A stretch of DNA of 64,000 nt from NCBI RefSeq assembly GCF_958450345.1, contig NC_088780.1:24401167-24465166 (forward strand), in the 5' to 3' direction. The notes under the pieces are model-generated. The model was not told the DNA's origin. It saw only the letters and a list, made by a program, of their open reading frames with translations, and ran no database searches. The translations under genes and the position numbers were made by a program. Shown piece after piece: positions 55,915 to 64,000 of this stretch (positions are counted from its first letter, which is position 1; the number at the start of each line of letters is the position of its first letter). This DNA comes from Calliphora vicina. Taxonomy: Eukaryota; Arthropoda; Insecta; Diptera; Calliphoridae.

Positions 55915-57923
55915 TTTGTGACTCAAAATGCGGGACTTTTTAAAATTTTAACTTCACGTACCCCTTCACACTAAATAATTTTTAGCAGGTATAGCAACAT
56001 GCAACCAAGCATTGTTATGATAGAATATTACGGTTTCTTGTCCTGTCGTTTTTCGGCGAATTCTCTCTTCAAGCAGTTGCATTCGGTACAGGATCCCTGT
56101 GATGGCCTGGTCAGATTTCAGCAGCTCATAATTGCTCCCACCAAATATGCGGCTGGTTGGCCAGGCTTCACATACGATCGCTTACCCTTCGGATTATTGT
56201 AATGGATCACCTTTTCATCGCAAGTAATGATTCGGTGCAAAAATTATTTTACTTTATAGCAATAAAAATGCAAAATCGTACTTTAAAGTCTCTCTTCTTC
56301 AATTCGTATGCTACCCAATTTCCCTGATTTTGGATGAATTCTGCTGCTGGTTTAGTAACTCCCACTGATTTTGCAAGCTCTTGTTGAGTTTGGCAACAAT
56401 CTTCATAGAGCAATTCCTCCAATTCTTGGTCTTCAACCTTGTTTGGCTGGTCTGGTCCATCTTTGTCTTATGGTACCCAATTTCCCTGCTGTTGGATGAA
56501 TCCTGGTGCTCTCAAACATTTTTAAATTGCTGCTTGAGTAGTTCGCAATAATTCTACAAGCTCTTGTTGAGTTTTACAACAATCTCCATGACTAATGCCG
56601 CCAATTCTTGGTCTTAAAACCTTTTTGCTGGCCTGATCGAACTTTGTCTTCCGTGTCTATCCAACATGCATATTTGGCTTTGCTGGGGATTGGCATGTTC
56701 GCCAGACATTACGTACGATCGCTTAAGCTTCGGATAATTGTAATGGAAACATTTCTCATCGCAAGTAATTAATGTGTGCAAAAATGATTTTCTTTTATAG
56801 CGTTCAAGCATCATTTTAAGGTCTCTCAGCTTCAGTTCGTGTGGTACCTAATTTGCCAGCTTTTGTATGAATAATGCTGCTGGAAATCGTTGAGAAATTG
56901 CTGCTTGAGTAGTTCCCACTGATTATACCCTACACCACCATAGTGGGGAGGGTATTGAAACTGGCTGAGATCGGTCCATTATTTCACCTAGCCCCCATAC
57001 AAATGTTCTCCCGAAATTGGACTTTATCGGTCATAAATGTTTAATTTATATATGTATCTCCACAAATTCGGCTCCAAATTAGTCTTATATACACAAAATT
57101 CATGTCACCAAATTTTGTTACGATCAGTCCATAATTAGTCATAGCTCCCATATAGACCCGCTTCCGAAAATCACTTTAACGTGCATAAATCGCTTAAAAA
57201 TGTTCGTATACACACAAAATTCAACATAGTTAACTTTAATATAGAACTAAATCACACGACGTAATTTCATGGTGATCGGTCCATTATTGGTCATAGCCCC
57301 CATATAAGGCCCACTTCCGAAAATCACTCAAAAATATAAATTATTAAAATTTTAAAAGAAAAATGTTTTTGCTCTTTTACTTAGTGTAGGGTATTATATG
57401 GTCGGGCTTGACCGATCATACTTTCTTACTTGTTTAAGCTCTGGTTGAGTTTGACAGTAATTTTCATGGAGCAATTATTGGCCTTCAGACTTGTTTGGTT
57501 GGCCTGGTCTATATTTGTCTTATGGTATCCAATTTCCCTGCTTTTGAATGAATCCCGCTGCTCTCAATCGTTTGGCCGGCCTGGGCCATCTTTGTATTCC
57601 ATGTCATAATTACCAATTCTGAACCGTACAAACCATCTCTCGCATATTAAAACCAAAGAAACACATTCACCATAAGCTTTAGTGAGCAATTGGTGTACGT
57701 AAGCGGCACTTTTTTCAAACCAAAGAAGTAAAGCTTAACTTCCCGCATATGACGATTCGTTGGTACAAAATTCTACATTTTCGAAGCAAAAAAAACTTTG
57801 TTGTTTACACTATAAATGTTCAATTATTGAGTGCACTTCAAAATTACATAATTAGAAACCTAAACCACGCTCAAAAGATACGTCATCTATTCTAAATCAC
57901 GCATTTTTAAGTAATACTCCCAA
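55915..57923 (-). pseudogene. mariner element, copy 3, with repeated modules and DINE-B insertion
   Basis: The outer 5' end lies at 57923 (TTGGGAGTATTACTTAAAAA on the minus strand, followed outside by TA); the 3' end is decayed near 55915. Minus-strand blocks in order: MEYKDGPGRPN and GFIQKQGNWI (about 57600-57530); DKYRPGQPNKSEGQ and LHENYCQTQPEL (to 57435); DINE-B insertion; GTTQAAISQR, MMLERYKRKSFLHTLITCDE, KCFHYNYPKLKRSYV (catalytic D near 56754); then a new start: DCCKTQQELVELL, APGFIQQQGNWVP; again DKDGPDQPNKVEDQELEELL, DCCQTQQELAKSVGVT, FIQNQGNWVAYELKKRD; then HYNNPKGKRSYVKPGQP and a C-terminal part (YELLKSDQAITG, FYHNNAWLHVA). The DNA-binding module therefore appears up to four times. 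Confidence 0.75.
56924..57434 (+). mobile_element. DINE-like family B, internally deleted
   Basis: Starts TATACCCTACACCACCATAG and jumps straight from GGGAGGGTATT to GAAACTGGCTGAGATCGG, so the GTCC microsatellite segment is deleted. The rest is intact to AGTGTAGGGTATTATATGG, the hairpin GGTCGGGCTTGACCGATC and CATACTTTCTTACTTG. Inserted in a mariner gene between CAGAGCTTAAA and ATCAGTGGGA (minus-strand reading). Confidence 0.8.
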
Positions 57924-58370
57924 TATAATTTTTTATTTTATATCCACAAAATAATTTGTCTGTCCATATGCAACATAATATGTGTCGGCCAAACATAAAT
58001 ATTGAATAAATTGTAATTGGAATTTGGTTAAAAAAAAATTCCATAAAAATAACTTAAATGATTTGTCTACAATGCCTATTTTTTGTGTAATTCACACATA
58101 CATACATAAATATAAATATACAAATATTTTTCCGCTTTTTTTCCATAATAACACATTTAATGGTTTAATTGTTTATCGATTTTACAATGAATTATAAATC
58201 AACCAAAAAAAAACAGAACTTAACTCAAGTACCGGGCAATTGGATCTTGAATATACAGAATAAATTTTATTCGAATACTAAAAAAAAAAACATTGTTAAA
58301 AAAGCGTAAACACACACGAAAAGGAAATAAAACACAATTTCGAGTGTTTGCATACAAATATCCACAAATA
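57924..58370. other. Non-coding spacer
   Basis: No gene or repeat recognised; AT-rich with ACATACATACATAAAT-type sequence. Confidence 0.5.
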
Positions 58371-58422
58371 TATAGTAAAATATACAAATTTATATATATA
58401 TAAATTTGTATATTTTACTATA
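58371..58422. repeat. Perfect 52-bp AT-rich palindrome
   Basis: The left half (starting TATAGTAAAATATACAAATT) and the right half are exact complements with no spacer. It could extrude as a cruciform. It lies 65 bp before a Tc3-like element and is not part of it. Confidence 0.85.
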
Positions 58423-58487
58423 TATACTATGTATATATACATAGACTTTAGAGGAAGATAAACGTTATATTTAAATATACTGTACTA

Positions 58488-60085
58488 CACTGGTGCATAT
58501 TCCTATAAACGCACACTACTTGTTTTTAAAAAGATTGTAAAAATTAAACATGAACATATTTAGGGGGCTACAAATTTCTTTATTAAATCAGTTAAGACTT
58601 AACTTAAAATATTGTTTACAAAAAAAAATAATTTTTACTTTATATATTTTTTTTTACTTAATTTTCGAGATTAACAGCCATTTTTAAGGGTATTTTCCTA
58701 TAAACGCACTTTAATTTATGGGCCACTGTAGCATTATTAATAATGTGTGGATGATCCTTTGTTATGGATTGTTTCTAATTTTTTAAGCAGATTGGAATCA
58801 ATTTCCTCCCAGACTTGTTTAATTCTTAGTTTCAGCTCTGTCACAGTCATTATGCTTTCATTCTGGGCATTATTTGCATAAACTTTACGGGCCATGTATC
58901 CCCACAAGTTCTCCATTGGGTTTAAGTCCGAACTACAAGCCGGCCAGTCCAGCAGAGGAATGCTATGTTCTTTAAACCAAGATTTCGATTGCTTAGAAAC
59001 AGGGATTGCAGCATTATCTTGTTGGAATATGCAATCTTCATCCATTTTTTCATCCATAAATGAGAGAAGAGCATCTTCCAACAGTTCGTTATAAATCGCA
59101 CTATTCATTTTTGTCGGAACAAAACATTTTTTCGACTTGCAGAACTGCAGAAAACGCTACCCAAACCATAACACTGCCACCACCGAAATTACGTTTTGAC
59201 ATCCGAACATCGTTTGTTCTCAAATCGTGCCGATAACATGAGTATGAGTCAGGACCGTCTAAATAAAATGTTGTTCATCAGAGAATATTACTTTTTTTCC
59301 ACTCATCTGTCCATTTCATATATTTTCTTGCGAATTTTAGACGATTTTCTTTAAGGTGCTTTTTTAGCATTGGTTCACATTTCGGCTTTTTCCATTTTAT
59401 GTTTTCATCGTTTCGTAAAATGTGTGCAACGTGTTTGGAAGTCACTGGAAGATTAAATTTATTCTTTATTTGTGTGGAATTCAATTTGTTGCGGGTTGCT
59501 TCTTGCTTTATTAGATTGAGTTGTCTTCTTGTTAGTTTTGTATTTCCCTTTGTAGGTTTGTGAACTCCATAATTTTGAACTTTCTTCAAGAAATTTCGCA
59601 CCACACTTTCCGAACGATCGATTTTACGTCCAATTTCTCTATTGGAGCATCCGTGGTCGTGAAAAAATTCAATTTGAATCATTTCTTGATCGGACAAAAA
59701 AGTTCCCTTGGGCATCTTTAGAAGAGATGAAATTTATTGATTCAAATAGAAAAAGTTGCAGTAAATTGAGATGTTAATATTAGAAACGTAACTTTGGTTG
59801 AAAAAAAAACTAAAATTGATAATATTTTATTTTTGGTAACTTTTTTAAAAACAAATTTCACGTCTGCGTTTATACGAATCTTCCACTTAAAATAGCACCA
59901 AGAACATTTGATCGCATAATTAAAACAAACAACAAGAATAAGAAAAAAAACTTAATTACTTTCAAAAAGTACCGTTAAGTTGTCTCTCATTAAAAAAGTT
60001 TAATTTTGCATTTGGATGAGAACAACAAAGATATAACAAAAATACAGAAACAAATTAAGTGTGCTTAAAGGAATATGCACCAGTG
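58488..60085 (-). mobile_element. Tc3-like (Tc1/mariner, DD34E) transposon, complete ends
   Basis: 1598 bp, the usual Tc1 length. The ends CACTGGTGCATATTCC (58488-58503) and the complement (60070-60085) are flanked by TA on both sides (58486-58487 and 60086-60087). A second subterminal motif, TATAAACGCAC, follows the left end, recurs near 58691, and has a related copy near the right side (GCGTTTATACGA, 59867). One antisense transposase gene fills the middle. Of all elements in the window this one is the best preserved. Confidence 0.9.
58737..59715 (-). pseudogene. Tc3-like transposase, frameshifted
   Basis: Start ATG at 59715. Residues 1-140 hold a Tc3-type helix-turn-helix start (MPKGTFLSDQEMIQIEFF; GCSNREIGRKIDRSESVVRN) and a second binding domain (LTRRQLNLIKQEATRN). 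The frame breaks in an A-run just before VIFSDEQHF (first catalytic D), again by one base before LDGPDSYSCYRHDLRT, and a third time before MNSAIYNELLEDALL. The last part is open from 59108 to 58737: FQQDNAAIP (second D) and DLNPMENLW (E), with 34 residues between them, so DD34E. All three catalytic residues survive. The three one-base shifts, one in a homopolymer, inactivate it unless some are sequencing errors. Confidence 0.85.
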
Positions 60086-60087
60086 TA

Positions 60088-60840
60088 TGTGTATAATATG
60101 TACCCATCTGTTCTAGCTAACTGTCCCAAACTAGTGCATTTAAACATCATTGGGTTTGCCACTTGTTACAGCATTAACGCTCCAATATACTTCTTCTGGT
60201 GGTTAAAAAACTAATTTCTAAAGTGGAGTAACAAAAAAAAAAAAAAAATTGACTACACCCTAGATTACTTAGAGACACTAAAATGACGCATGAAAAATAT
60301 TTAAATTACAGTCAGCCAACTAATTTAATATCAGGCAAAATTATTATCTGAAAAGGATACATTGCCATCATTTGTAGTGAATGCAGTACTACTTGGTATT
60401 AAGTGGTAAACTGTTGCTAGCAAATATTTTGCTCAAAGAACAAATTTATACTTGTACTCGATTGTGTGTGGTAAACTGAGTATGTATCTTGGCAGGCCAA
60501 ATGGTTATTGCTGAATGTAACTTTGGAAACAGTAACGTATTAATTTTTATCCGTATAAATTAATACACATTCAGTGAATTGAATGAGTATTTATGGAAGG
60601 ATTTGGAGAATAATTGTTAAGATTTAAGTGTTTTCAATGACGATAGTTGATTCTAAGAATTGACAGAAACACGTGTATAAATATTGGAGGAACCATGGTT
60701 ATTTCATTAGAAGATATAATTGCATTTATTATTAGTTTTAGCAATAGCTCTTGGTCAAAGCACTATAAGATTCTTTTCAGGCTGTTCTTTTTTTTACTGA
60801 TAATTCTTATAAATTAATTATTTCTATACACCATTTATAC
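60088..60840. other. Non-coding spacer
   Basis: No gene recognised. A decayed upstream Jockey sequence is possible near the right edge but cannot be read. Confidence 0.4.
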
Positions 60841-60844
60841 GTCA

Positions 60845-61542
60845 TATATGCCCATTAATGATGAAATAACTACAGCAACATATGCAGATGATACTGCTAT
60901 ATTATCATCCAAAGAATCTCTAGTTGAAGCTTCTGAAATGTTGCAAAACCAACTTAGATTGATTGTAACCTGGTTACAAAAATGGAACATAAAAGTTAAT
61001 ACGGAAAAATCAGTTCATGTCACATTCACACTGAGAAAACGTGATTGCTCAACACTTTATTTAAATGGAAATATTATTCCTAAGGCAAATAATGTAACGT
61101 ATTTAGGACTCCATTTAGCCAGAAGGCTTACATAAAGACCATATCAACACGAAAAGAGAACAATTGAATATTAAAACCAAAAAGATGTATTGGCTCTTAG
61201 GACAAAAATCAGAGTTAAGTTTAGAAAACAAGGTTATTCTATACAAGATAATTTTAAAACCGGTTTGGACTTATGGTGTTCAACTCTGGGGAACAACTAG
61301 TAATTCCAACTTTTAAAACTTTAAGATTTTTGGCTAACGCTCCTTGGTTTATAAGCAACAATTGCTTACATAATGACCTTAGAATATCCACAATAAATGA
61401 AGAAATAAATAGTTTTAGTGAAAGAGATTTAGAAAGACTTAGTAATCATTAAAATTTGTTGGCTATCTCACTTTTAGACAATAGTGATGAGATACGAAGG
61501 CTTAAGAGATACCATGTTCTTGATCTACCTTTTAGAAGTTAG
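60845..61542 (+). pseudogene. Jockey-like reverse transcriptase C-terminal part
   Basis: Opens with TYADDTAILSSKE (YADD at 60881-60892), the catalytic motif, then QKWNIKVNTEKSVHVTFTLR and NVTYLGLHLARRLT. After a frameshift near 61130 it goes on as KTKKMYWLLGQKSELSLENK, ILKPVWTYGVQLWG and DLRISTINEEI, and ends RRLKRYHVLDLPFRS before a stop at 61540-61542. This is the classic tail of Jockey-clade ORF2. The 5' part (endonuclease and reverse-transcriptase fingers) is absent, a usual 5' truncation. The 5' edge, near 60845, is vague. Confidence 0.85.
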
Positions 61543-61545
61543 TTA

Positions 61546-62067
61546 ATTAATATCCCAGCAAAAACTTTACTTACAAATAAGCCGAAAAATAAGGGGAATT
61601 TGACGATTCGACTTCTTATTTTTCTACTGTAAGAAGTCATTATTTTTGTTCGCGATGTCCCAAAAGTAATCCTTTTTATTTTGGCCGGAATTAAGTTGTT
61701 TTGTTAGTAGAGTTATTTATAGAATTTTGTATTTGCAAACAAGAAATAAAAAAAAATAAGTCGCAGGCAAGAGTCGAACCACCAACCATCCGTTTGCTAG
61801 TCTGTTGTTGTACTCACTACACCACTGCTTAGTTATTTCATTGTGCGTCAAATAATGGTTTTCACACAGTAATGCAATATTCTTTTCTGTTTTTCTAAAA
61901 ATAAACATGCTTAAAAAATGGGCAAATTGAAAAAAAGTAACAGTTTTTTTGTTTTGTTTGTTTATTTTGTTTTTTAGGCTTTACTACTTAAAAAGTAAGT
62001 TATTAAAAAAGACATTATTAAAAAGACATTGTAGCTTTTTAAGCGAAGTTTTTGCTGGGATATTAAT
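61546..62067. mobile_element. MITE with 22-bp perfect inverted ends
   Basis: Bounded by a perfect 22-bp inverted repeat (61546-61567 and 62046-62067) containing ATCCCAGCAAAAACTT. The outermost ATTAAT may belong to the target rather than the element. It starts three bases after the Jockey stop codon, so it has landed in that element's 3' untranslated region. A tRNA-like SINE head lies inside in reverse orientation. The minus-strand frame 61717-61908 is a shadow. Confidence 0.65.
61761..61830 (-). mobile_element. tRNA-like SINE head or tRNA pseudogene
   Basis: Minus strand reads GCAGTGGTGTAGTGAG (A box TGGTGTAGTGAG, 61824-61813), ACTAGCAAACGGATGG (anticodon-arm-like region) and GGTTCGACTCT (B box, 61780-61770), ending CTTGCCTGCGAC. 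Box spacing is tRNA-like. The acceptor and D arms do not pair well by eye, so a functional tRNA is unlikely. It sits within the MITE at 61546-62067. Confidence 0.5.
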
Positions 62068-62399
62068 CATGTTAATAAAATAAGCTTAATAAAATAAGTT
62101 ACTGTAATTTATTTATTATAAGTTTTGCTTAATATTTGTGTAGATTATTTTGGGCTTATCGGTGCTCTCAAGGTCTAAAATTTTTCTCCTTAAGTTAAAA
62201 TTCTGATAATTGTTTTCGAAAGACATTTTATTTGAAGTTTCACGTCTTGTTTAAAAGTAGCAAAATTTTTAATAAAATTTCAAATTTTAAATATAAAAAA
62301 AAATAATATAAAGTATTGTATTTAATTTACCCAAATTTTACATTAAAAAGATTGATACATTAGAGGTTGATAGAAAATCTGGTTCCAATAAATAGAAAG
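62068..62399. other. Non-coding spacer
   Basis: AT-rich, no gene recognised; may include the remaining 3' untranslated region of the Jockey element (AATAAAATAAG repeats near 62075-62097). Confidence 0.4.
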
Positions 62400-62706
62400 C
62401 ATTTTCAAAAGAACTTCCAACACATCCGTTAAGAAAGCAATCCGGTTAGCTCAGTACTCGGACTATTTGGTACGAAAAGTTAAAGCTAATGCAGGTTTAA
62501 AGACATACAAGGCTCAAAAAGTTAATGACAGGAACTCTGATAAAAAAAAGAGCACCGAAATTGAAGTCACATTTTATAAAAAAAATATAGCTACTGCATC
62601 AGTTGGAAAATTCATTTAAAATATATTATGTTGCTGATGCTCGAGGGAATGTTATAGAACAGTTTAGGACCCAAAAGCCGAAAAATTTCGAAAAAAGTTC
62701 TTGGTA

Positions 62707-63340
62707 CACTGAGGGAAAAATGACGTTGCAAAATCGACAACGGTTGGTGTCACTTTTTTCGACACCGTACGTTTACAATTTGTAAACAAATGGGTACGAA
62801 TCGACAACGCAATGTTGTTAAATTAATCGCCGACGCATCTCAACGTGAGTTGCTGACAAGTTATTGTCAAAGTGTTGCGGCGAAACTTTTTGCTCTGCTT
62901 TGTTTTTATAAGTGAAGCAGTGCCACAATTAGGGATGCTATTTGAAATTTCACATACGGGAACTCCGACAATTGCCACCAATGTTTTGCCACATTTAAAC
63001 ATGAAATTTATATGTATTTTATATTTAAGTATATAAGTATTTATTCGTATTGTATTTAAAAATAAATGTAAAACATAAAGGAATTATTCTTTATTTTAAT
63101 TACCAAATCGTACACGAACGGTATCAAATCCACAACATATGGTTTCAAATTGACAACGGTCTGGTGTCAAGTCGTACACGAACGGTGTCAAATCGACAAT
63201 GGATGGTGTCAATTCGGCAACTGAATGGTGTAATTTTTTCGTTGTCAAATTGACACCGTTCGTGTACAATTTGTGCACATACGGGGTTGATACACTATTG
63301 ACACCGAATGGTGTCAAATCGTACACGGATGTGTTCATTT
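62707..63340. repeat. Block of ~21-bp GGTGTCAAATCGACAAC repeats
   Basis: Inserted in the DD37E-like gene. The left part (62720-62815) has ATCGACAACGGTTGGTGTCA and further copies of ATCGACAACG. The right part (63108-63235) has five to six tandem copies spaced 20-22 bp, and 63240-63325 has the same words in the opposite orientation (GTTGTCAAATTGACACC). A GC-richer, unique 250-bp stretch lies between. This looks like a transposon with iterated, inverted subterminal repeats, but its outer ends (CACTGAGGGAAAAATG at left) do not pair clearly. Confidence 0.6.
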
Positions 63341-63344
63341 GTTA

Positions 63345-63464
63345 CTATAAATACCGAAATTTACATCAAGAAATAAAAGAGGATGCTTCCATTCATAAGA
63401 TTCTATAAATACCGAAATTTACATCAAGGAATGTTTACAAAAGAGGATGCTTCCATTCATAAGA
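63345..63464 (+). repeat. Tandem duplication of ~58 bp in the transposase gene
   Basis: CTATAAATACCGAAATTTAC...GGATGCTTCCATTCATAAGA occurs at 63345-63402 and again from 63403. The second copy is in frame with the gene; the first lost ~10 bases. The duplication abuts the end of the repeat block. Confidence 0.8.
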
Positions 63465-63756
63465 CATCTTAATGTGTCCACTTATCTTTGGCCTGATTTG
63501 GCATCCTTTCACTGTGGTAAGCAAGATCTTGAGTTGTCAAGAACAATAATCTGGCATTTGTACCATGAGAGGCAAATCCTCCAAACTGTCTGGAACTAAG
63601 ACCAGTGAAGAGATATTGGACTCTTGTTAAACGAGAATTGAAGAGCACAAAAAGGTGACCAAAAGTGTGGTATATTTTAAACGGAGATGGTCTGCCTGTT
63701 CGAACAAAGTGACAGAAAGCTCAATAAAAGATTTTTTCGATCTCCCTCCTTAGATA

Positions 63757-64000
63757 GGATCCTGTTTCTTCCAAAAATTACAGAGAATTACCTTAGCGCC
63801 ATGGAAATTTGACTTTGGTATCGATCCGGGCTTTTCATACGATATCTTACGCTTCAGGTTATTGTAATGGATTCATTTTACTTCGGAAATAATGATTTGG
63901 TGCAAAAATTTTTTTCCCTTTAAGCGTTCAAGCATCATTTCGGCCATGCAACATCGTCTTTCAATTTATATCAACTTCAATTCTTATGGTACCCAATCTC
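63757..64000 (-). pseudogene. mariner transposase fragment, copy 4, running off the window
   Basis: Minus strand from the window edge: WVP, then AEMMLERLKGKKFLHQIIIS (first catalytic D lost), IHYNNLKRKISYEKPGS and IPKSNFHGAKVILCNFWKKQ. It matches the middle of the mariner transposase of copies 1-3. It stops at the 3' end of the DD37E-like gene. Confidence 0.75.

Larger units (their letters stand above)
62400..63753 (+). pseudogene. DD37E-like (ITmD37E/maT-type) transposase, interrupted
   Basis: Plus strand: TSVKKAIRLAQYSDYLVRKV, KANAGLKTYKAQKVNDRNSD (62422-62545) and, after frameshifts, YYVADARGNVIEQFRTQK, then FEKKFLV up to 62706. The gene is broken there by a repeat block and resumes at about 63404: EIYIKECLQKRMLPFIRHLN, STYLWPDLASFHCGKQDLEL, NNNLAFVP, NPPNCLELRPVKRYWTLVKR and VTESSIKDFFDLPP, with a stop at 63751-63753. 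The WPDLAS aspartate and the acidic site in ELRPV(E)RYW (here K) are about 37 residues apart in the family, hence DD37E by recall. The first catalytic region (DDETY) is deleted. Confidence 0.65.

Noticed and set aside
61761..61830. Functional tRNA gene on the minus strand
   Set aside because: Box spacing is tRNA-like but the D and acceptor stems are poor by eye and the unit sits inside a MITE. A covariance-model scan would settle it.
63345..63408. Long terminal repeat or target duplication around the ~21-bp repeat block
   Set aside because: The duplicated 58-bp sequence lies on one side only of the block, so it is a local tandem duplication.

Overview
The window looks like AT-rich nuclear DNA from a higher fly (Diptera: Schizophora, possibly a calyptrate). 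The evidence is several dispersed DINE-1/Helentron-like repeats with GTCC/GGAC microsatellites and end hairpins, mariner, Tc3-like, piggyBac-like, hAT-like, Helitron, Jockey and other non-LTR remnants, and intron-like spacers rich in ACATACAT and ACT/TAC tracts. The species is inference. I found no host protein-coding gene, no intact tRNA or rRNA gene and no CRISPR array. Nearly every recognisable reading frame is a decayed transposon gene, so the window is best read as a large intron or an intergenic/heterochromatic block.

Layout. 1-5.3 kb: a pogo/Tigger remnant, a DINE-like element (family A), a terminal-inverted-repeat element holding a Helitron fragment, and a small MITE. 7.0-9.1 kb: a three-level nest, with a DINE-A copy split by a hAT-like long-inverted-repeat element (8-bp target duplication) that has a DINE-B copy at its centre. 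11.9-13.2 kb: a complete non-autonomous Helitron carrying nine ~113-bp tandem units. 14.9-15.5 and 37.3-37.8 kb: two decayed copies of one uncharacterised insect multicopy gene. 18.9-26.7 kb: an antisense non-LTR retrotransposon, a piggyBac pseudogene, a mariner split by a hAT element with a perfect 8-bp target duplication, another reverse-transcriptase scrap and a hAT-like MITE.

27.5-29.1 kb: a piggyBac-like element flanked by TTAA. 30.2 kb: a mariner tail. 32.0-34.7 kb: a diverged tandem array split by DINE-B. 39.0-41.0 and 52.3-53.5 kb: two more TTAA-flanked piggyBac-like elements; the second keeps only the two ends of its transposase. 42.2-43.8 kb: a mariner carrying a DD41D-type transposase fragment. 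44.0-44.9 kb: a Helitron split by DINE-B. 46.8-47.8 kb: a terminal-inverted-repeat element carrying a tRNA-derived SINE. 48.1-50.6 kb: a 2.5-kb foldback element inserted in the reverse-transcriptase domain of an antisense Jockey element.

55.9-57.9 kb: an antisense mariner with duplicated DNA-binding modules, split by DINE-B. 58.5-60.1 kb: a structurally complete Tc3-like element with a frameshifted DD34E transposase. 60.8-62.1 kb: a Jockey tail with a MITE inserted 3 bp after its stop codon. 62.4-63.8 kb: a DD37E-type transposon interrupted by a block of ~21-bp repeats. The window ends in another antisense mariner. There is no functional gene cooperation to describe; what links the elements is their order of insertion. 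The most noteworthy items are the foldback element, the repeat-filled Helitron, the recurrent module duplications in mariner, the palindromic subterminal design shared by the piggyBac-like elements, and the uncharacterised two-copy gene family.
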